Shown here: positions 42,101-51,100 of the stretch, piece by piece | Position numbering within the stretch: position 1 is the stretch's first letter | Layout: every line of letters begins with the position of its first letter | Position numbers and translations under genes: made by a program | Source of the DNA: Lophius americanus | Lineage: Eukaryota; Chordata; Actinopteri; Lophiiformes; Lophiidae | Length of the DNA stretch: 64,000 nucleotides | Assembly (NCBI GenBank): GCA_037951165.1 | Contig: JBBDHG010000019.1 | Coordinates: forward strand, 9,499,501-9,563,500 | Direction: 5' to 3' | Notes under the pieces: generated by a model | Seen by the model: only the letters and a program-made list of their open reading frames with translations | Databases searched by the model: none | Told to the model about the DNA's origin: nothing

Positions 42101-45100
42101 CTTTAAAACAAAAATTAATTTAAAGAACAGCTAGAGGGGATTTAGAAACATACAGGTAAATGGTCAGATCAAACTGCTGAGATCTGATTAGACAAAAGAA
42201 CCCAATTACCACACACACCCCAAATAAGATCTACATATAGCACTATAGTTGAAGTATTACTCTTAACTGAGAAAATATATTGTTAGTATGATGTAAAGTA
42301 TACGAATATTAATTAGCTCTAAAATCTTACTAATCTTCCTATTTTTTTCTCTGGATTGAATTGAAAGTGTGTACAATTAAATTTTCTGCAACTCTGTTTA
42401 ATAAACATAAAATTATTAATGCAACTGAATCTTTGAAAAATGTTATTAGGTTACTCAAACAACTGAAGGCAGGAATTTACATCAGTAAACATTGGTTAAA
42501 AAAATAAATGTTAGCATTAAAAAAAAAAAGGTCTGCTGAAAGACGTTAATTTCCTGGCAACAACAACGGTCCTTATAATAAGTTATAAAGGCTACATACA
42601 TACTGTATAACAAAAAAATCTGCTGAAAAAAAAACGTTTAATAGTTTTTAAAAAAAGGCATGAATTTTGTTAACAGAGGCGAATAAGAAATCTGTGTAAA
42701 TGCAAAGAGGCAGGACTAGACAAGAAGTGTGATGTTTTGACCGTGTATTATGTGTGCGGTCATCCTCAGGAAGCAGCGAGTGGCAATTAAAAATCCCCAA
42801 TACAAACGGGTTTCAAAGATCTGGGAGCTTCTTCTGCACTGATCAGAGGATGAAATCAACTGCAAAATGATTGTTTTTTCCCCATTAATCCATTGTTTAA
42901 AAAACGATGCTGAATGCATATGTAAGATGTCACACTAGACGCCAATATTGCTGTCTCATACTTCAAATCTCAAATGCTCTGATAATTCCTGCTCCCTATT
43001 TAGAAAAAACATACACCAGAGCAGAGTTGATCCAACATAGTTTTTTTTACAGAGAAATAATTAGTGAGCACTTTCCTCACCAAGCTCTGAAGTTGCAATC
43101 TCTGGAATAGAAATCCTTAACATCGTGCCACTGCTTAGCTCCTAAAGAGAGAGAAAATTTGCACAAACAACACTTTAATATCTGAGCAGTAGAATCTGGT
43201 CAGCTATTTGTTGATCCAATACCTGCAGCAGAAAATAAACTAAGTCACAAGAAATTCTGTCTTGTAGAACGAGAAGCACAAGTGCGACCAACAACGTTAA
43301 CAATGGCTCGGTTTGCATTTAAGTGTCTCAGTAAGCAATGACATTTAGACAGCATGCACAATTGCCGTAACTCTTAAATTTAAGCAGCTGAATTGAATAG
43401 AGCCGTCTTTAATTGTATTATTTGAAACTGTGTTTTTCCTTCTGAGGCATGTCAAAATGTTAACTGTGTAAAAAAAAAGGAAAACTGTAGACAGGGAAAT
43501 GGGAAAAAAAAAGTTTAATTGAAAATGCATTGTGTTAAATTATTTATTGTCTAGAGATACACCAGACAATAACACTCTGACTCACTGAATAACACCCTGT
43601 GTATAAGACTAAACTTTCAATCGCTGCATTCAGGGACGTCACAAAAGGTTTATGACTGTGGTCTCGCTGGAAGTCCAGAAAGCTTAAGGTTTCAACCCAT
43701 TTATAGACGGTGCCTAGATTATGCAGTGAGCCAGTTTGTGTAAGCTTTGTTTTCCGGTGCATATTTAGTTTTGCAGTTCACCCAAAAAGTCTCATCAAAC
43801 TTTTTTTGTGCATAATGTCCTTTCCCTCTAAACTATTTATTATATTTAATTAAAATCAATTCAGCTTCCTTGAAAAAACCAAGCAAAAGATATGTGATCC
43901 ATTCAGATGCTTCATGTTTTCCTGCAACTCAGGGGCTTGTGTCACACTAAATATGGAGAGCTCTGTTTATGATGATCTTGTTAATGCTTGTGTACCAATT
44001 TTCAGATTATTTGCTTTTTGTTTAGCAGCTAGAGTAAAAAATAACTGATGTGCAAATATCATTTTTGGATATCAAACTCCTGGATACTTTGATAACATAG
44101 GACAGGCTGTGTGGAACAATTCATTTTTTTAAGTTGTTTTCGTAGGTTTTGAAACAAGTCCCCATTTTCTTCTGATGTGTAGATGAACGCTGCAATACGG
44201 TTACATTTACATTTTAAAAAGTCAATAGTAATTTTCCCGCTCCAGAAAACAAAACATGTAAAAAGATAAATCCCACCACCATACCAGAGTGACCCTGTTG
44301 CAGACAGGGTCTCGTAGAGCATGGATGTAGGGTGTGGCTTGTTGGAAAGTGTAATCTTCTAAAAATGAAGCTTCATGATGTTTAATGTTTGGACCCCTCA
44401 GCTCTGACACTGGTGAGGGCATAACAGCCTGGAGGAGAAGGGAAATTACATTAATATATTATAATATATTACTTGTGTGGACAAGACATGAGGAATAATA
44501 TACAGAGGTACAGGATCAATGACACAATCTTGTAACCTTAATTTACAAAATTAGAAAAAATACTAAATACCTAAGACTGCTGACGCATACAGAATATTAG
44601 GCTCACAACAAACAACGGTACCTCATCCACTCTTTGGAGATGCCTACTCCCAGCGTTAGCCGGAGTGCTAACGTTCTCCAGGGGCGTACTGAGGCGAGGG
44701 AGGTGGTTGCTCAGGTTAAAGGTTGGCGACAAAAGTCCAGGAACAAAAACCTTACTGACCTAAAGGAAGAAACAACATACGTGAGACCGGAAATGTTAAA
44801 ATTGTTATCTACAATATGTAAAGAACGCTGTGTATCAAACTGCTGTAGTGGACTAATCAGACTGAGTCACACCCTTGTGATTCCCGTGTAGAGAACCAGA
44901 CTGCCACAGGCCTCCAGAACCAGCATGGCATCTATAGTCTGAGAAACAAAGTTTAAGTGTCAGAAACATTTTACTTTAAAAGCTGCAAATAATAATTGGT
45001 TTGAATATAGAGTAAAATGCCTATTACTTCAATAATATTGATTAATAATGTGATAATTAAATTGGCCAATAAAAGATTAGCAATTTTTGAAAATGTATAA

Positions 45101-48100
45101 CTTCCTAAGGCCTATATTGATGTAATTTAAAATTGTCCAAGGACACCTACAATGTAAAGACAAAAAAATAACTAGTTATTGTGAACAACTAGAACTTGTA
45201 TATTTTTTAAATTCATGCTTTCAAAATCTTAAAGGATTATTTGAATTGTTGACAATTCCTTTTCTGTAAATTGATTCATCTATATAAGTTAAGCTTGACT
45301 ACATCAACTAATAAAAAAAGAAAATGATCTCAAAATGATGAGAAAAACATTAAAAAATATATATTATAGTGACACTTTTAGCTTTAATTTCATGGAAATT
45401 ACCTCAGGAGTTTTCAGATAATCGTAAAATTTTTGAAATATTTCCCCAAAAATGCTTATCTGCAACAATATTTAATGGATTCCTCTTTGATCCAGACCTG
45501 GCCCTTCCAAATAAATATTGTTAAAATTGTTTGAATAGTTATTTTGTTATCCCACTAATGAAAACAGATATAAAGCAAAATCTTATTGATGAAGCAATTC
45601 CATTAATTGATTGCATGGGTAATGAGGACAATTTCATCTACCTGCAGAGGCTCTGCATCTTTGGCTGAGATGGTCGTGACAGAGGCAAAGATGAGTGGAG
45701 ATGTATCTTTGCTTTCTATATACTTCAGACACCTGTAAGAACAGTGGAAAGGGTAAAAGTAACCTTAATATTTTTCTTTAGGATCTTTGATTTCCATAAT
45801 GAGATTTTTTATTGCCTATCTACAGTAGTTTCCATCACATAAAGCACAAGTATGCTAGCAGAGCCTGTATCAAATATGTATTGTGAAGTTTTAATGACCT
45901 GAGCTGTTGGTGAGACTCAACCAGGAAACAGAGGTAGCGGTTCTCACAAAGGTCAGAGGACAGGAACACTTTGGATGCCTGGCTAATCATCTCCCTGCAA
46001 ATGAAAAAGATTCAGGTGAAGCATCAGTTGTTACAAAACAAGAAGGACAACAGAAACAAAAGTTAACTAAGCAACACAATACGCAAAACAGGAAAGCAAG
46101 TTTACCATTGAGTATAATCTTACATTTACCATTTTGAGAATCTTAACGTTTAAGAAGAAGGAAGCAGGGGGGCTACAGAATATGATGTTTTCTTTCTGAT
46201 GGTATCTTTGATGGGTTAAGATCAAAATTTCAAGAAATTCAGTAATACTATAATTAACTCTATAAATTCTATAAATCACTTTACCTGTGGGTTACCAACT
46301 TCACCCAACATGGTGTAATTAAAAATACAAATAAAGTATTTGAAGTATACTTCAATTGTAATATTTATCAATGTTTGTCTTCAATAAATAAGAAAGGGAA
46401 ATTTGTTATCTGGATTAAAAAAACAGGCAAACAAACGAATAAACAAACAAATATCCAAGCTCTGCTGAAAGTATTGCTGGAAATTCCTTAAAGCAATGTG
46501 GCTAAATAAACTAGTGAGCTAATAGTCTTACATTACTGAACTCGACAGAATTAAAGACATCAATTACAAGAAGAAGTCGAAATTACATTAAAATAAAACT
46601 ATCAATAATTTACTTTCACTAATTATCCGTCATTGATGTAAATGGATTGGATGATTGTACGGCCTCTGTATCTGTTTCCAATAGGGTTTAGTCTAGATAA
46701 TTACTTGTGACAGCCAACAGTAACTGCCTCACTCCACAGCTGCTCCATGCAGAGGTCAGGTACGATGGGCTCCATCTCTGGCACCAGCATTGTTTCATTG
46801 ACAGTACTGTTGGGGGAGGTTAAAAAGCCATGGTGCCCCCTAGAAGATGGGCTGTGGTAAGACGTGTTGAATCGAGACGCACCTGAGAAGGATGGAGCCG
46901 CCATGCCTGGAGAGTGAGCACGGCTGCGACAGAAGAGAAAAGGAAATTAAGGAAATATTTTTTACTACTTGTCACACTGCACAAAAAAGTGTTTATTGAT
47001 TATTTATATTCAATGTACCTTTAAGTTTGTTGTTTCCATTGAAATGTGATTTTTAAGGTGAGTCTTTTGGTTAGTCGTGTTGTCTGGAGCATATTTGGAA
47101 AACTATATATATTAGCCCCACCAAATTGTACACCGATATTAACCATACTACATATTAATGCCTTTTGATATTTTTAATTTCACGTAAACTTTATATTATC
47201 TTGTTTTCCATAGAACATTTGTTTTGGTAACTCTGGAGGTTTATCATTTTGCCTGGAAAATGTCTGGCAAACTATTAAGTCTAGCTTACGCTAGAAAATC
47301 AATCATGATGAGTAGCTGTACCTTTTGATATTTAGATTTTTCTTCATTGAAAAAGATTTTAAAATAACTCAATAGGTTTGTCATCCTCTCCACAGGAAAC
47401 ATTGAAAACAATATGCACTACTCAACGAGTGGAGGATAATCCATACCCTGCTGCATTTGTTGTACACTGTTTTGGGGGAAAGCCTTGTTTATTTCTGCAT
47501 ACATGACATGTCCAACTGTGTAACAGATTGTTTCTTCAAATATAAATGAATAAATTAAAAAACAGTAAGTGCCTTCACTTGCCTGAGGGCAGCCATATTG
47601 GATATACTTGGAGAATGAACACGTGAGTGTAATCCTGGTGAAGACGCCGTCATCCTGCTCTGGTGGCTATGCAGGACACTGTAGTGAAGTGGAGAGCTGG
47701 TACCAATAGCACTACATGAAAGTATAGAGACAACAGCAAGTGACCAGATACTTTCAATAATCAACTTCAGTCAGCAGGAAAAACATTGGACCTTACGGAA
47801 AAAAAAATGTATACTTGTTATTGCTTTTTTTCTGTATTTGATTTTTGTCAATCTCACAAGTTTATACATTGTCCATATGTAGTTATTTCACAAATGTCAG
47901 CTGAGCCTGTGTGAAAACTATTTGCTCCCTTAGAATCCAAATCCAAAACACGCTTTTTTGATTTTTGCCACGACATGACGATCCTGATAAGTCAGACCTT
48001 TTAAGAAAATATTCTAGGACTTATGAGTCAAAACATGTACTGTTTGGTAGAAAGGAGTTTCGTTACATCCAATGTAAACCAATCAAAACGACTCCTTTCA

Positions 48101-51100
48101 GCTATTTCCCTTTTCTTTTTTTAGGGGTCACCACATATTTATTTGGCATAAGTTTATACTTTACGTCGGATGCCCTCCCTGACACAACCCTCCCATTTAT
48201 CCAGGCTTGGGCCCGGTACTACATGTGGTTGGGTAGGCACTAACACTAAGGGCCTTGCCTAAAGGTCCACATCAGATCCTGCCACGGCCTTTTTTGACTG
48301 GGATTTGAACCCCAGTCCCCTTCACCAAAGTCAGACCTATCAAGCTGCTAGCATCCCAAAAACATAAAGTATCTTATACCCATTGTAAAGACTGGAAGAG
48401 ACAATGTTGAGGTGTTGAATTGCTGCTTCAGAGTCAGGAAGACTTGAAATACTTTTAGGGAAGTATTAATTGTGCTCTCAACAAGAAAATGATCAAGAAG
48501 AATGTCAGGTCATCAGTTGAAGAGTTGAAGTTACAGCGCAACTTGTCCTCCAGTGTAGTGGTACCAAAACAGTTCATTAAAGAAGAGTGGTGCAAAATTC
48601 CACTGCATTGATGTCAAAACCTGATCTCCAGTTACTTGGAGTGTGTGGTTACAGTTGGTGCTGCTAAAGGTGGAACAAATAACCATTAAGGTTTAATTGG
48701 TATTTATTAAAATTTGAAAAATTTTTGATTAGAGCTTGGGCATTTATATTGTTTTATAGTTTATCCTCTTATTATGTTTTATATGTATGGTGTTTGTGAT
48801 GTCTGAAACAGTCAATGGATGTCTTGTATTCCTGAACTGCAAACCAAATCTACCTACGAATATAAATAAAGTAAGCTGAACTTAAACCTTAAGGTATGGG
48901 GGGGGGGAAATCTTCACGCTGGTGATTTGGATATTGGATAACCTTTTGGCTTTACATAAATTGTTTGTGTTTTTTGTTTACTCCGGTTGACTGTGTCCGA
49001 CACTAGTGATTATGAAAACAACCAAAAAAAAAAACCCCACATCGGATAGAATCATGTAAAAAAATTATTATTGTGCTATGTAAATCATTTTACTTGAAAT
49101 CAAAGTAAATTTGCACTTTTGCAAACTTTGCGAACAGAACACTTCACCTCAAATACCTTGTTCCAGTTCCTGAACCAAGTCCAATTCCCCCACTACCACC
49201 AGGGGAATCCAGGCGTGAGATATTACGGAGATGAGAGGTTAAGAAGCCCGATGCCATCAAACCCAACGGTGTGCCAATTGGATCTGCTGGACACCGTAAG
49301 ACTGAAGAACGCTCCTGTTAGTGATAAAGGCCTAGAGGTTAGGGATACGACCCCCTGTGTATGTTTGTGTGGATGTCTTTGAGATCACTCACATCTGTTG
49401 TGACTTTGCGTAGAGTCCAGACTGTGTGTATTCCATGGACAGTGTCATAGGAGACGACGAGAGAGGGCTGACAACAACTGAACACAATCTTCATGGTGGC
49501 ATCAGAAGCATACTGCACACGAGAACCTTCAAGCACACCTGAATGAAATACACGATAGAAAAAATCACGACAAAATAAGAAAGGAGTGGAAAAGTATGAG
49601 TCAGTTTGTGTGTCATACCTGCAGGTTTACACACTACTGGTGCAATCTCATCCAGAGGATGCAACATGCTGAAAAGTGTGGGCAGAGGTTCCCTGTAAAG
49701 AAAAATAACCCAGTTAGCTTCCAAAAGACAATAGTTTGTATGAATTCTTATTGACAAGTGTATATGAAATGGAGTCCATCCCTAGCGTAGACTCTTTTGG
49801 GTTTGTGGCATTATGTGGGTGTCACTAAATCACTTCACACAGATATTTGGATTTCTCTAGCTGCTCATTGTTATCTGCCTGAGTACGCATATATGTGAGT
49901 GTGCAGTGTTAGTGTTTACCCGGGGGGGCTGAGTTGTGAGTCAGTCGCTGAGTTTTTTCGTTCTAACAAAAGTCCAAACTTGGTTGCCCAAACATTTGAG
50001 ACCTAGAGAACAAACAAAGTTGAGGGAAATGTTTTCAACACAATGTAATGATTTTGACTTGATTAAATACATAAATTAATAAATAAATAGCATTGTTACA
50101 ACTTGTGAAGAAAACTGCTAGAGTACTCGATGGCCTAAAGCCAACCCTTCTGAAGACACTGACAAATTGTTTTAATTTGATACATAACACAATTTGTTTG
50201 TCTATTTACACATCAATTAGTATTTTGGATACCATGATGGAGATGGATTTGAATACTGCCACTGATGTTACACCAAAAAATTCAGGTCGTACGTATATTG
50301 TCTGTGATCATTTAGACCAGAGGATATTCAAGTGAAAGGAAAGGACTTAAATAAAAGATTTCTCAACAGAGTCTCTCTCCTCCTCACCTGGAACGGTAGC
50401 GGTGAGATAAAATCCTTCCCTGCAAGAGTGTGAACGTTGACACAGCTACTCTGGATGATACAAACTGTCTGCTCTACTTCTTCTTCTGCAACACAACATA
50501 AAAGATATCTATATTTATGAAGTTAAATCTGACTTGCATTGTAATTTGAAAATTACATGTAAATTACACGTTTTGTACAAGATTTGTATCTCAATATTAA
50601 AAAACTTTTTTTTAATGATAACTACCGTCTTTTTTGGTCTGTGGAACACCAAAATTACACCACAGGGCCTGCAGTCAGAAAAAAAAAGGACAGTGTCAAC
50701 ATCTAGAAACATGTTGCTTGAAACACACAACCAATTAAAAATAAAAAAAATTCATAAAAAATAATAACAATATTTATGAAATAAAATAAAATAAATGCTT
50801 GAACAATGCCGCCACTGTAGTTAACAGTCTGAAAAAAGTTTTTAGTAACCAACTTGTTGCACTGGGCTGTCGACAGTGAAGGCCTTGTAAACGTTCGATG
50901 CTTGGGTCCGACTGCCCTGGCTCCAGACCACCACAGTTCCTGCTGAGTAGAGCTCCTCTTCAAATTCCATATCATCCTCCATGACTCCCATGCAGCCTTT
51001 CCTAAGCTGCCAGCATTCCTGCCAATCAAAACTTATCATTAGGTCAACACAATAAGGAAGTCATCGAAAAATACTAACTGTGCTAATAATACATTTATTA

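Noticed and set aside
50703..51029. 108-codon minus-strand frame beside exon 3
   Set aside because: Wrong frame across exon 3 of anapc1; the true frame is fixed by the family match and splice sites.
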